Origin: Argyresthia goedartella
Taxonomy: Eukaryota > Arthropoda > Insecta > Lepidoptera > Argyresthiidae
Reading direction: 5' to 3'
Assembly: GCA_949825045.1 (NCBI GenBank)
Contig: OX463810.1
Coordinates: 31,506,201-31,570,200 of the forward strand
DNA length: 64,000 bases
Numbering within the stretch: position 1 is the stretch's first letter; the number at the start of each line of letters is the position of its first letter. Both the position numbers and the translations under genes were made by a program. Shown one piece after another: positions 10,047-19,728 of the stretch. The notes beneath the pieces are model-generated. The model did no database searches. It worked only from the letters and a program-made list of their open reading frames with translations, and was not told the origin of the DNA.

Positions 10047-10519
10047 CTGCACACAACACACGGGTACTCAACCAAACTAGTACAACGTGTACAACTATTG
10101 GGCTTTGATTTGAGACGGTTATCATGATTCCTGCGTCATAGCAACTGGTACAAGCAGAGAGGAGTCTTTCTGAGAATCGTCGATGCCATAAAGGCAATTT
10201 AACCTGATGAGACGCGGAGAACCTAAATAGGAACTTTTTCACAGACGTCACCGAAGTACTGAAGTCACTAGAGTACTGAAGATTCTATAGTGGGCATTAG
10301 TGGGGCAACAACATAAAATTTTGCCTTAATTATTATGTAATTTTTTTCTCTTTTCCGGCCAGCAGAGAAGTGAAAGGTTAAAAGATATGGAAATACTCGC
10401 CTCGCAGTCGATATGAAAAGCAGTAGTAGTATCTTGTTCGTGAAGCCATCAGCACTCGAGATATATCCGCAGGAGCGAAGCGAGATCTCAATTTAAAATG
10501 GAGCGCTTTGAATCTTTCA

Positions 10520-10790
10520 TAATTCATAATTTCTTTATTGCTCATAAAACATACAAAAACACAAGAGATACATGAAATAATCTATAAAGGTGAGTTTATC
10601 TCTAGTAAGAGATCTCTTCCAACAAACTAGATTAAGATGAGAACGGTTGATTGCTGAGCAGGGGTAAACATATGTGTACAACAATATAACGAAATAAATG
10701 AGTACTTTCATATATATTAACATATAAAATAAATTACATAATTACTGTAATAATATACTATAAACTTTAAAATATAATAATATATCTTTA
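10520..10790 (-). mobile_element. 3' tail fragment of a CR1-like non-LTR element
   Basis: The phrase AGGTGAGTTTATCTCTAGTA followed by AGAGATCTCTTCC corresponds to AGGCGAGCTTATCTCTAAAA followed by AGAGATTTATTTC in the 3' tail of element I (about 45411-45445). No coding remains. Its AT-rich flanks make the limits approximate. Confidence 0.55.
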
Positions 10791-10798
10791 GGGGTCAC

Positions 10799-10925
10799 CT
10801 TGTGGCAGAGGGAAAGCGATGCTGTCGACAGCTGAATGGTACTGCGAGAGAAGGTGGAACAAGTAGCACGCGTGCGTTGACTCCATCTCGTCACTGAATC
10901 CAGAGAGACCATCGATCATTACTTG
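10799..10925 (-). CDS. Host gene exon (VMIDGLSGFSDEMESTHACY)
   Basis: Acceptor GATCAG|CAAGT and donor CACAAG|GTGACC. Reads QVMIDGLSGFSDEMESTHAC then YLFHLLSQYHSAVDSIAFPL and PQ, ending in phase 1, which fits the next exon (GGG = G). Only 37 bases of intron separate it from Gypsy element F, which inserted at 10963. Confidence 0.8.
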
Positions 10926-10962
10926 CTGATCAGTTAGTTAGAAACAAACCCTCCCGACATAG

Positions 10963-11121
10963 TGAAGTGTGCGGACATAGCGACATAGACATGTATGACT
11001 GTGTGTGTGACTCCTTATTTGTAAGACTATATAAGATTATACTGCGGATAATTAGACTCTCTTCTATCCAAACTTTAGTACAATAAACATCTATTTACTC
11101 CTACAAACCTCTTTCAATTCA
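10963..11121 (+). repeat. Element F 5' LTR
   Basis: 159 bp, TGAAGTGTGCGG...CAATTCA, with a TATATAAG box and an AATAAA signal near the end. Identical by eye to the 3' copy. Confidence 0.93.
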
Positions 11122-11139
11122 TGGCGACCTTTGCCTGGG
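11122..11139 (+). other. Element F primer binding site
   Basis: TGGCGACC starts at the base after the LTR. This beginning is typical of Gypsy elements of the mdg1/412 type that are primed by tRNA-Arg. The following bases diverge, so the tRNA assignment is tentative. Confidence 0.55.
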
Positions 11140-11193
11140 CCCATGGTTGGAGGTGTTGGTCATGACAGTGCAGTATACCATATAATCCCCAAC

Positions 11194-11448
11194 ATGGGCA
11201 AACCACAATCAAAAGAGGGGCCAAGTGACCAGCAACAAATAATTACCCAAGTTGGTTACTCAAACTCAGCTACCATTGCTGAGACCATCAATATGCACAT
11301 CCCGTCGATAAGTTATAGTTTGATGGCCCTCATCATTCTCATCACTGGAGCCGCGACGTGGTTCATCATTAAAAAAGTGACACAGTGCTTCAGGAAAAGT
11401 GTTCAGGGCCATGCGGCAGCAATCGTACTCCAAAATCAGCGTGTTTAA
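11194..11448 (+). CDS. Small leader ORF: predicted myristoylated single-pass membrane protein
   Basis: An 84-codon ORF in the leader of element F, upstream of the gag remnant. The ATG at 11194 (AACATGGGC) gives MGKPQSKEG, a good match to the N-myristoylation pattern MGxxxS. A longer version could start at ATG 11143. It has a hydrophobic segment YSLMALIILITGAATWFI followed by basic KK/R residues and a polar tail, so the N-terminus probably stays membrane-bound. I do not know a named family. Possible roles are an accessory protein, a surviving matrix-like piece of Gag, or an unrelated acquired ORF. Confidence 0.6.
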   Translation: MGKPQSKEGPSDQQQIITQVGYSNSATIAETINMHIPSISYSLMALIILITGAATWFIIKKVTQCFRKSVQGHAAAIVLQNQRV

Positions 11449-11583
11449 TTAAAAAGTGCATAAAACCGTGATGTGAACATTCATTAAAACCGAACTCATG
11501 AATCGTACTCAAATACAACGAAGAATCAAAAGTGCATAGGGACGTTAAGTGAGTTATTAATAGTAATGTAAACAAATTTTAAT

Positions 11584-12039
11584 ATGGCATTCGTCCGTAT
11601 TCTGCTGTCCCGTCAAATATGCTCGCTGAAGGATGCAGTTCGGGCGGCGAAGGACGAAGAGTTGGCTTCTCCCCCATCGACGTCAGGGTCAGCCTCGAGC
11701 TACTTCGCGCAACGAGGACAGAGCGGAGGTAGCCAGGTAAGAGGACAAAACCGTGGTTCACACAGGCCCTACAGAGGTAACTACACGTACAGTCGAGGAC
11801 AAAATTCGCATACGCAGAATCAACTCGGACAAAATTATCATTGGCAGAATCATCGAGGTGGCCAAAGAGGACAAACATTCCGCGGTGGATATCGAGGCAG
11901 GTACAATTCTTACCATAATAGGGGACAATCAGCATACAGGGACATAAATGGAGGCATCAACGCCACGCAACATGAAACGGACGCTACAAATCGGGATAGT
12001 TCGACAAGCGACGAAATGAATCATTTTTTTCGTGCCTAG
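11584..12039 (+). pseudogene. Element F gag remnant (RG-rich tail)
   Basis: 151 codons. After LKDAVRAAKDEE, resembling the end of a Gypsy capsid region, it is a Gly/Arg/Gln/Asn-rich low-complexity tail (GGQRGQTFRGGYRGRYNSY), presumably RNA-binding. No capsid domain or CCHC zinc knuckle is present, so most of gag is deleted. It ends at TAG 12037-12039, overlapping the opening of pol in another frame, with a run of seven T at 12024-12030 in the overlap. Confidence 0.7.
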
Positions 12040-15000
12040 CTATATTTGTTCGTGCAATAGCATAAACAAAGTACGAATTAGTGTAGGCGAACATCAACAT
12101 GATTGGTTAATTGATACCGGCGCCTCACTTTCGGCAATCAAGTACGACAAAGTTAAACATGGTAACATTCCTTTACATATGGATAAATTATGCGTCAGAG
12201 GAATAGGTGGAAATGTACAGTCGGACGGATATGTATATCTAAATTTGACTTCAAAAGGAGAAATATTTCGTCATAAGTTTTATGTATTTCAGGATCTTCC
12301 GTGTAAAACCGACGGCATTCTGGGATCAGATTTTATAAAACGATACCATGGCGTTTTGGACTTTGAAATAAATACAATGCGATTACGAAGCGACGCGAAT
12401 AGAGAAATTACTTTGACGTTTGATATGCCCACAGTGGGGCATCAGAATACTTATTTAATAGTGCCGCCTAGGAGCGAATCTATACATTATGTGCGAACGG
12501 ATAGGAATGATGATTGCGTATTGTTGGCACAAGAGTTGAGCGAGGGTGTGTTTTTGGCTAGTATGGTATCAAGGCCAAGTGACGGTAGGCTACCAATAAA
12601 AATCTTGAACACAAGAGATACAAGTGTGAGTTTGAGTTATTTTACTATAAATACGAGTAGTCTGAATGAATATGACGTGTGTGCGTACGAAAGACCAGTG
12701 ATGAATTCTGATAGAGTGAAGACATTATTTAGGTGTTTGAAACTTGATGGATTAAATAAAGAGGAACAAATATCAATAGAAAATATTTGCGCAAAATACC
12801 CGGACGTATTTCATTTAGAAGGAGACAAATTAACTTGTACCGGAATATACCGGCAAACAATTCAATTAAAATCAAATTGTAGTCCAGTTTACACAAAGCA
12901 GTATAGGCTTCCACATGCACAAAAATCTGAAATTGATAACCAAATACAGAAAATGTTAAATGATGATATTATAGAAGAGACTCGTAGTGAATGGTCGAGT
13001 CCTTTATTATTAGTGCCGAAAAAGTCTGATGCAAATGGTGAAAAGAAATGGCGTATAGTAATAGATTACAGGAAGCTCAATGAACAAATTCAAGATGATA
13101 AATTCCCATTGCCCAACATCACCGATATTTTAGATTCACTTTCAGGAGCAATGTATTTCAGCCATTTAGATCTTTATCAGGGGTATTATCAAGTTGAATT
13201 AGAACCACAAAGCAGAAAATGTACAGCCTTCACAAGTTCGAAAAGTCAGTACCAAATGAAGAGACTACCGATGGGACTAAAAACAAGTCCATCAGCCTTT
13301 TCCCGTATGATTACTGTAGCAATGTCAGGTCTAAATTATGAAAAATGTTTGGTATATCTTGACGATTTGGTAGTATTTGGGAGAAATTTGGATCAGCACA
13401 ATCATAACTTGCTTGATATTTTTAGCAGACTACGAAAAATTAATTTAAAATTGAATCCAACCAAATGCGAATTTCTCAAAAAGGAAATTTTGTATTTAGG
13501 TCATGTAGTCTCAGAAAGAGGTATTCTACCTGATCCAGGAAAAATAGAGGTTATGAAAAATTATCCACGACCACAAACATGTGATGAAGTGAAAAGATTT
13601 GTGGCGTTCGCAAACTATTATAGAAAATTTATTCCAAATTTTGCTCAGGTGTCATATCCTTTGAATCAACTGTCGAAGAAGGATGCAGAATATAGATGGA
13701 CTAGTGAATGTGAAGAAGCATTCCATGATTTAAAAAAGGCATTGATGAATCACCCAGTTCTACAATATCCAAATTTTAATAGTGAAAATGAGTTTCTTTT
13801 ACAAACTGATGCGTCCGGCATAGCAGTAGGATCTGTATTAAGCAATAGTGACGGCAGACCGATAGCATATGCTAGTCGTAGTTTAAATAAGGCAGAGAAA
13901 AATTACCCCACTATTGAAAAGGAACTTTTGGCAATAGTGTGGAGTGTAAAGTATTTTCGCCCATATCTTTTCGGAAGGAAATTCAAAATACAGACTGATC
14001 ATAAACCGTTAGTGTATCTTTTCAACATGCGTGATCCATCAAGTAGGTTATTGAAATTTAGGTTATGTCTGGAAGAATATAACTTTACTGTAGAATATGT
14101 GAAAGGGTGCAACAATGTAGCTGCAGATGCATTGTCGCGCGTGATTGTTACGTCAGAACAGTTAAAGGAAATGAATGAAAAAGTTATGAATGTTATGACA
14201 AGAGGACAAAAGAGAAGAATGCAAGAAGAAAAGGATAAAGAACGTGATAATTTGTCGGTGGATGATATAGACACTGATTCGAGGACAGATCATCCGAGAG
14301 TTGTGGATATACTCAAAAAGCCGAACAATTACACAGAACTTCGGATAGGAACAGAGAAAGATATACAGAAAATGAAGAAAGAGAGACTTTTGACAGAAGA
14401 GAATAAATATTTTATTTATATAGAAAGCACGTCGACTATCTTTACAAAGCCATCTTCTTTATCATTATCAACGCGAGCCGTTATGGTGAAAGAATTTGGA
14501 TCATTTTGTGAAAGATTGAATATAAAGGAAATATGCATAGTGAAATGTAAAGAAAATGAAAGATTTATAGAAGGGTTAACCCAAGAAATCAAAAGTATTC
14601 CCAAATGGTCCGGACCAAGAGTATGTATAATAAGGGGAGTACAAAGAATAGACAATCTCGACGATAGACGTGTCATAATAAATGACTTTCACTTATTGCC
14701 TACAAGTGGCCACGCAGGCATTAGGAGAATGGCTAATAACATCAAAAGATATTATTATTGGAACACGATAGAGAAAGATGTTAGAGATTTTGTAGCCAAA
14801 TGTAGTAAATGTCAAAAACAAAAGTATTCAGTGAACACAAAACAACCTATGGTAGTAACAACTACAGCTAAGTGTGCATTTGATAAGGTGTTTTTGGATA
14901 TAGTTGGACCTATAAACAAAGATGCGAATAAATTTGCTTATATATTGACTTTGCAATGTGACCTGTCAAAGTACGTAGAGGCGTTTCCTCTTGAAACAAA

Positions 15001-15697
15001 GGATACGGTAAGTGTGGCACGCGCATTCGTGGAAAAATTCATGCTGAAATACGGAATACCGAGAGAAATAGCAACGGATCGTGGTACCGAGTTTGTATCG
15101 AGCACAATGAAGGAGGTATGTAAGCTCTTGAATATAACTCAGATGACGTCTACGGCATATCATCACGAGACGATCGGTGCATTAGAGAATAGCCACAAAG
15201 TTATGGGTGCGTATTTAAGAATCATGTCAAACAATCAGCCTGATCAGTGGAGTGACTGGTTGCCATACTGGTGCTTTGCCTATAACAATACAGTTCATTC
15301 TGAAACGAAATATACGCCTCATGAATTAGTGTTTGGCAAAATATGTAATCTTCCTAGTAATTTAAGTAACAAAATAGTGGACCCATTGTATAATCATGAC
15401 AGTTATCCGTTAGAGTTTAAGTATAGGTTACAAGTTTCCCAAAAGGATGCTAGGGAAAACTTAATTAGAAGTAAGGTAATTAGGAAGGAAAATTATGATA
15501 AAAATGTATATCCAGTATACTATAATAAAGACAGTATGTTATTGTTAAGAAACCCCTCGGGTGATAAGACACAGAATATTTATTTAGGCCCATATTTGGT
15601 TGTTGAAGATTTAGATGTCAATGTAAAAATTGTAAAAGATGGGAAAATTGAAATTGTTCATAAAAATAGAACGAAACCGTACATACAAGCATTATGA
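12032..15697 (+). CDS. Element F Gypsy pol: PR-RT-RNaseH-IN
   Basis: A 1221-codon uninterrupted frame. Protease LIDTGASLSAIK about residues 26-38; RT with IVIDYRKLNEQ, FSHLDLYQGYYQ and active site YLDDLVVFG; RNase H with TDASGIAVGSVLS and TDHKPLVYL; integrase zinc finger (H-x-H, CSKCQ), catalytic DIVGP, ATDRGTEF and E in GALENSHK; short C-terminal tail. No chromodomain or envelope. The frame opens after a TGA at 12017-12019 without its own ATG near the start, so pol needs a frameshift from gag. Relative to gag the shift is +1, unless the T7 run has lost or gained a base. It looks like the mdg1/412 group (moderate confidence). Confidence 0.93.
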   Translation: MPSYICSCNSINKVRISVGEHQHDWLIDTGASLSAIKYDKVKHGNIPLHMDKLCVRGIGGNVQSDGYVYLNLTSKGEIFRHKFYVFQDLPCKTDGILGSDFIKRYHGVLDFEINTMRLRSDANREITLTFDMPTVGHQNTYLIVPPRSESIHYVRTDRNDDCVLLAQELSEGVFLASMVSRPSDGRLPIKILNTRDTSVSLSYFTINTSSLNEYDVCAYERPVMNSDRVKTLFRCLKLDGLNKEEQISIENICAKYPDVFHLEGDKLTCTGIYRQTIQLKSNCSPVYTKQYRLPHAQKSEIDNQIQKMLNDDIIEETRSEWSSPLLLVPKKSDANGEKKWRIVIDYRKLNEQIQDDKFPLPNITDILDSLSGAMYFSHLDLYQGYYQVELEPQSRKCTAFTSSKSQYQMKRLPMGLKTSPSAFSRMITVAMSGLNYEKCLVYLDDLVVFGRNLDQHNHNLLDIFSRLRKINLKLNPTKCEFLKKEILYLGHVVSERGILPDPGKIEVMKNYPRPQTCDEVKRFVAFANYYRKFIPNFAQVSYPLNQLSKKDAEYRWTSECEEAFHDLKKALMNHPVLQYPNFNSENEFLLQTDASGIAVGSVLSNSDGRPIAYASRSLNKAEKNYPTIEKELLAIVWSVKYFRPYLFGRKFKIQTDHKPLVYLFNMRDPSSRLLKFRLCLEEYNFTVEYVKGCNNVAADALSRVIVTSEQLKEMNEKVMNVMTRGQKRRMQEEKDKERDNLSVDDIDTDSRTDHPRVVDILKKPNNYTELRIGTEKDIQKMKKERLLTEENKYFIYIESTSTIFTKPSSLSLSTRAVMVKEFGSFCERLNIKEICIVKCKENERFIEGLTQEIKSIPKWSGPRVCIIRGVQRIDNLDDRRVIINDFHLLPTSGHAGIRRMANNIKRYYYWNTIEKDVRDFVAKCSKCQKQKYSVNTKQPMVVTTTAKCAFDKVFLDIVGPINKDANKFAYILTLQCDLSKYVEAFPLETKDTVSVARAFVEKFMLKYGIPREIATDRGTEFVSSTMKEVCKLLNITQMTSTAYHHETIGALENSHKVMGAYLRIMSNNQPDQWSDWLPYWCFAYNNTVHSETKYTPHELVFGKICNLPSNLSNKIVDPLYNHDSYPLEFKYRLQVSQKDARENLIRSKVIRKENYDKNVYPVYYNKDSMLLLRNPSGDKTQNIYLGPYLVVEDLDVNVKIVKDGKIEIVHKNRTKPYIQAL

Positions 15698-15765
15698 AAT
15701 ATTTAGAGTTAGTTTTAGAAAAAAAAAATATAATCATGTATTTTTTTTTAATTTTCCGTGGGAGG

Positions 15766-15924
15766 TGAAGTGTGCGGACATAGCGACATAGACATGTATG
15801 ACTGTGTGTGTGACTCCTTATTTGTAAGACTATATAAGATTATACTGCGGATAATTAGACTCTCTTCTATCCAAACTTTAGTACAATAAACATCTATTTA
15901 CTCCTACAAACCTCTTTCAATTCA
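15766..15924 (+). repeat. Element F 3' LTR
   Basis: 159 bp, same as the 5' LTR, preceded by the GTGGGAGG purine tract and followed by the ATAG target duplication. Confidence 0.93.
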
Positions 15925-15928
15925 ATAG

Positions 15929-16612
15929 ACACACTTGGTGACAGAAAAACATTGAGGTAATAGAACGACCTTAAAATAGACAACGAAATGGATATAAAAT
16001 GAGACAAAACAGCAATAGCAGAAAAACAACATAAAATAAGATGACTAAGCCCACTTTGATTGCAATCGTTCCTAATGAAAAGTTTCCTTATGAGGTCTAT
16101 AAGGAAACCTTTCAGGTCTTGCCATTATAAAAAATCACATGCCAGAACCAATAAAGTAATTAAACCAATAATAGCGTAAGGTACAGACACAAACCTTAAA
16201 TGATGATTGATAAAGTAAAATTAGGATGACTACAAAAAAAATGAGTGAACTAAAATAACTGGAGAAACTGTGGACTCAGAGCCAGGGTATTGCAGAGAAT
16301 CGCAGCTGTAGCTCTTCAATCCACGACCCAAATACCATCGCATTCGCAACACAACAGCAGAAGCTACCCAAATACTTAAACCAAGGACAACCAAGCGAAA
16401 AAACACAACAAAACGAAACCACAGAGCCCCGATCACGAATATTTGTCTAATCGAAATAGCAAGAGAATCCGAATTCAATAATGGGCCTTTCACACAAAGT
16501 CATCCTATTTGATTGGTAAGACAAATGATCTCGAATGCCCGGAGTCAAGAAAATGTTGATCCGCTCATATATTGAATGCGCAAATATTCGTGGGGTCATT
16601 GAGAGATCGTAC
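15929..16612. other. Intronic sequence, no gene recognised
   Basis: AT-rich. A weak 87-codon minus ORF (16230-16493) has no recognisable domain. The stretch 16447-16612 continues the open frame of the adjoining host exon but with atypical composition. It may be a degraded mobile element; nothing identifies it. Confidence 0.4.
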
Positions 16613-16849
16613 ATAAAGGCGAATCCTCTGGGCTGGTTGTGTGCGGGCAGCGCTGCGGCGGCTCGGCAGACCGCACGGCACAGTGCGCGCGCCGCGTCCA
16701 GCTGTGCTGCAGCCCAGCGCGCCGCCACGCCGTGCCCGCCGGTGTCCGCGCCGCCTGCCGACCGCAGTAGGTGCAGGCTCACCTCCCGGATGTTCTGTGC
16801 CGAGCCGGACCGCCGGACCGCCGGACAGCCGGGGTTAGTGACGGTGGCT
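16613..16849 (-). CDS. Probable host gene exon (limits uncertain)
   Basis: A GC-rich minus frame reads AQNIREVSLHLLRSAGGADT, then HGVAARWAAAQLDAARALCR. This alanine-rich helical segment has the base composition of the other host exons. The acceptor (AATAAG at 16850-16855, or CAG near 16795) and the donor (TTTAT|GTACGA) are weak. The proposed 5' boundary is in phase with exon 16985-17058. The 3' end is out of phase with exon 10799-10925, so either an exon is missing between them or the true donor lies elsewhere. Confidence 0.5.
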
Positions 16850-16984
16850 CTTATTTACGAGTTACTTGCTAGTGCTCTGGGTAGTGTTAGAGTTATGAAA
16901 GCTGCTACAATTTTGGAAACATTAAGGCTACATCTTGGTTTACATTTTGGTTCATCCGCGGGGTACAGGGATCCTTGATGTCAC

Positions 16985-17058
16985 TGGAGGGCAGGAGAAT
17001 GCTGGCGGATCAGAAACTGCTCCACGATGTGATCAACAAGGGGCTGGTGAGCTCGGTG
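16985..17058 (-). CDS. Probable small host gene exon (LVDHIVEQFLIRQ)
   Basis: Minus strand, acceptor CAGCAG and donor CTCCA|GTGACA. Reads HRAHQPLVDHIVEQFLIRQH then SPAL, in phase 0 at the start, as needed after exon 25816-25980. The short length and weak donor keep confidence moderate. A plus-strand ORF across the same bases looks like a shadow. Confidence 0.5.
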
Positions 17059-17451
17059 CTGCTGAGGGTCGCCCCCGCGCGCGCTCTCGCCCCCGCGTCC
17101 CGGCGGTGCTCGGACACGCGCACACACGCACCAATTATGCTTCGCATTCCGCACTGAAGTCTATGTCTTTTGTCTGAGCCGCCCTCAATTTATGTCTAGG
17201 ATTTGTACAGAGATCGGTCAGATTCTACATAGCGAGCATCCTTGATATCCGGGGAACTATTTATCACCCTCACGCAAACACATACAGACACATTCGCACA
17301 CTTAACTATAAATTAATTTCAATTTAATGCCAACTTAATCCAATTTAATCCTATGTAAATTTAATTATCAATTATTATTTTATTCCATAATTTTCCAATA
17401 TATAAGGTTACTTTTCCTCCTACCAACTTTCCTAACGGTTTATTTGTAAGC

Positions 17452-17521
17452 TCCATGGTCTAATGGGTTTCACGCTTGCTTCTCACACTGGAGATGCAGG
17501 TTCGATTCCTGACCAATGAGA
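17452..17521 (+). repeat. tRNA-like sequence, probably a SINE head
   Basis: About 70 nt with an A box TGGTCTAATGGG and a B box GGTTCGATTCC in a closed CAGG/CCTG T-arm. The acceptor ends (CTCCATG, CAATGAG) pair only partly and the anticodon stem is poor. It is therefore a tRNA-derived SINE or tRNA pseudogene (Glu-like box A) rather than a working tRNA. It is followed by a body shared in inverted orientation with 25518-25540. Confidence 0.55.
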
Positions 17522-17540
17522 TAATTAATTTATCTTAAGT

Positions 17541-17563
17541 ACAGATGTAGTGAATAATCCTTT
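17541..17563 (+). repeat. Left copy of a 23-bp perfect inverted repeat
   Basis: It begins ACAGATGTAGTGAATAATCC and is the exact reverse complement of 25518-25540. The pair brackets the transposase/BEL block. The sequence following each copy is only loosely similar, so these are probably two oppositely oriented SINE bodies rather than transposon termini. Confidence 0.7.
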
Positions 17564-17959
17564 TCTATCGGCAAAACTCGGAACAACGATAACACCCGAA
17601 TGGTGCCGATGTGTCTATGAATTACTGTATTATTAAATTACGTGTAGGTATCAAATAAATCGCATACTTTATTTATCAATGTCAAATGTCAAATTGCCCG
17701 TTTGACGTATATTACACTGAGATGTTAAAACCACCACGATTCTATCATATAAAGAATTCGTTAGATAAACAAAAATATAACTAGTTGCTGAGGACGTTTT
17801 ATTTCAATAAAACGCACTGATAAAAACCAAATTCCGGTTGGGATGATCTAATGATTCTATAAGGATTGGAACCCCAAAAGTCTAACTATAAGTCAAAACT
17901 ACAGTAGGATTTTGCAGACCTTTTTTATAACAATAAATTTTTGTAATTAATTAAATCAA

Positions 17960-18459
17960 TTAACCAATCATATTAACCTTTTCCTGTACCAATTGTTTCA
18001 CAGTAGTCATATTCATACTGATGTTTCTTTTGGATACGTATCCCTTTATTTGAGACCATATGTTTTCAATCGGATTGAAATCAGAGTGATATGGTGGCAA
18101 TCTTAGTACGCTTAGTAATCTGTGTCCATATTCGTTCATAAGTTTATCTATAGAGTATTCTACAAAGTCTTGTTTGTACTTGCAAATAATTTCATATATT
18201 TCAAGTTTTGTTAATGACGGATCAATCGGAACGTTATGTTTGGATAGCCAATCAATCATGTCATGCTTCCTGGTATTTGAATTAGGAGGTTTTTCTACGT
18301 ACTTATTATGATATGCAGCATTATCTACTACTAGTACCGAATGTGGAGCTAAGTTTGGAATGAGTTGATTACGAAGCCATTTTTCATAGTTTCATTGTCC
18401 ATCGCGTTGTGATAGTCACCTGTTTTATCAGTAGACTGATACATTAACAATGCCCCAGG
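17960..18459 (-). pseudogene. IS630/Tc1-mariner transposase, C-terminal part (split by element B)
   Basis: It continues the transposase begun at 24513-25219 on the other side of element B. It includes the second catalytic aspartate in VLVVDNAAYHN and the third acidic residue in SDFNPIENIWSQIKG, followed by QEKVNMIG and TAA. A one-base deletion near 18390, between DNET and YEKWLRNQL, shifts the frame, so it was probably inactive or became so. The family resembles DDE_3 (IS630-like) transposases found in insects. Confidence 0.8.
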
Positions 18460-19041
18460 TGTTTAATATTTATGCGTCGGAAACGCACCGGTTTTTTGTT
18501 GCGCGAATCGATCGCGAGTAATCGAGACATCACTAGCGAAAACGGCACTAGCAGCTGTCACTCGTACCAAAACGAGATGTAAAATTGGAGGTTATCGTTA
18601 CTCTTGCTCTGGTCTCATCGGGAGAATAACATGGCGGCTCGGGCCCCGTGGCATTGACGGTATTTCGGTGTACCAATTATCATACAGGCATCGGGCCTGG
18701 TCGAAGTGTAAATCTACCGCATAGCGTCGGGCTATTGATTGTAATTAGATTCGCGTCAGCGGTCAAGTGATCCGTGTGGATTGGTCAACGTCGTATCGGT
18801 AGCGGCGACTCCACGTCGGCAGGCAGCACGCCAGCGACAGCGTCGGCAGCGACAGTGAGATTCACCCCATATCCTATCCCAAACTCTGCCCTTTTCCCGA
18901 ATTCCCGTCTCGAATCGAGCTTTCGATTTCCTGCCTACGGAGACAAGGTCAGTAACAATTTCATCACTTCTTTTCTCTCACGTGGCAAAGGCACATCCCC
19001 CTCAGGATTCCACGCCGTTCGGAGAGGCGTGGAATTAAACA
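18460..19041 (+). repeat. Element B 5' LTR
   Basis: 582 bp, TGTTTAATATTTATG...GGAATTAAACA. It is followed by TTT and TGGTAGCAGGAGCGCGG, a primer site resembling the complement of the initiator-Met tRNA 3' end. A 102-codon ORF running from this LTR is partly repeated in the 3' LTR simply because the LTR is duplicated; I see no coding evidence for it. Confidence 0.92.
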
Positions 19042-19728
19042 TTTTGGTAGCAGGAGCGCGGTTTCCTAGTGGGAAATCATGATTCACGGTTGTAGGGCTG
19101 CCTTTGTCACATTGTAGTTGGGAGAAAAGAATATCCCAGATTGGCTCAAGTCGGCAATGAGTCTGTGGTCGGTATACCACGATTAAAGTTCATTTTCGGT
19201 AAGTGAAAGTATAAGTGCCAATTTAGTTAACAGTTGTTATAAATTTGTAGTCGGAAACTACTGTTACCAGCGCATAAAGGATTGAACGGTCATTCTGCGA
19301 AGCCTAGATTGTATTACTTACGGTGGAACGTCGGGTTCTGTAGTCCTACAGTGTTATTTCGGTTTACACAGCAGGGTCGGGCTATTTAAGGGGTATTAAG
19401 CTGATTTTGCTGACCTCAAAGGAAGTGTGGTTCCTATCGGAGGGCCACTGCTAGAAAAATAGTCTTTTTTTATAATAACCTTTTGTGTGTTATTTGTATT
19501 GTACCACATGGTGGCATTCTCTAATTGATTTAGAGTGTATATTATAAGGTGTATGTCCACAGGGCGACCATATTAAATATTGTTTATGATTTAATAGTTT
19601 AGTGGTTGCCTTGGGTTTTACAACTTAGTTTAAATTTCTGTGCCCAGCGCTGACGGGAAAGTGCTGGTATCTGGCTGTGCTTAGTTCGGCAGTGAAGCAT
19701 AGGACCAGGAACAATTAAATCAGTAACC
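19042..19728 (+). other. Element B 5' untranslated leader
   Basis: 687 bases between the LTR and the gag ATG. No ORF or obvious repeat. A related leader lies at 36086-36910 in element C (reverse orientation). Confidence 0.6.

Larger units (their letters stand above)
10963..15924 (+). mobile_element. Element F: Ty3/Gypsy LTR retrotransposon, gag-truncated
   Basis: A 4962-bp insertion with two 159-bp LTRs (10963-11121, 15766-15924) that read as identical. The 4-bp target duplication ATAG lies at 10959-10962 and 15925-15928. The primer binding site TGGCGACC directly follows the 5' LTR. The purine tract GTGGGAGG precedes the 3' LTR. Pol is intact but only the gag tail survives. No envelope ORF is seen. 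It lies in a host-gene intron, antisense to the gene. Confidence 0.93.

Noticed and set aside
9859..10251. 130-codon minus ORF and two overlapping ORFs on exon 9927-10046
   Set aside because: They are extensions of, or shadows over, a 120-bp exon with good splice borders and matching phases; the rest is intron with a GTGT microsatellite.
16535..17177. Plus-strand ORFs of 60-147 codons in GC-rich sequence
   Set aside because: GC-rich shadows; the minus frame has exon-like amino acid content and fits the host gene's phase.
17452..17521. Functional tRNA gene
   Set aside because: A and B boxes are good but acceptor and anticodon stems pair poorly, and the body that follows is repetitive.
18774..19082. 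102-codon ORF in the element B LTR, with a near-identical partner at 24245-24577
   Set aside because: Both copies agree only because LTRs are duplicated on insertion. No domain, and it runs out of the LTR into different sequence on each side.
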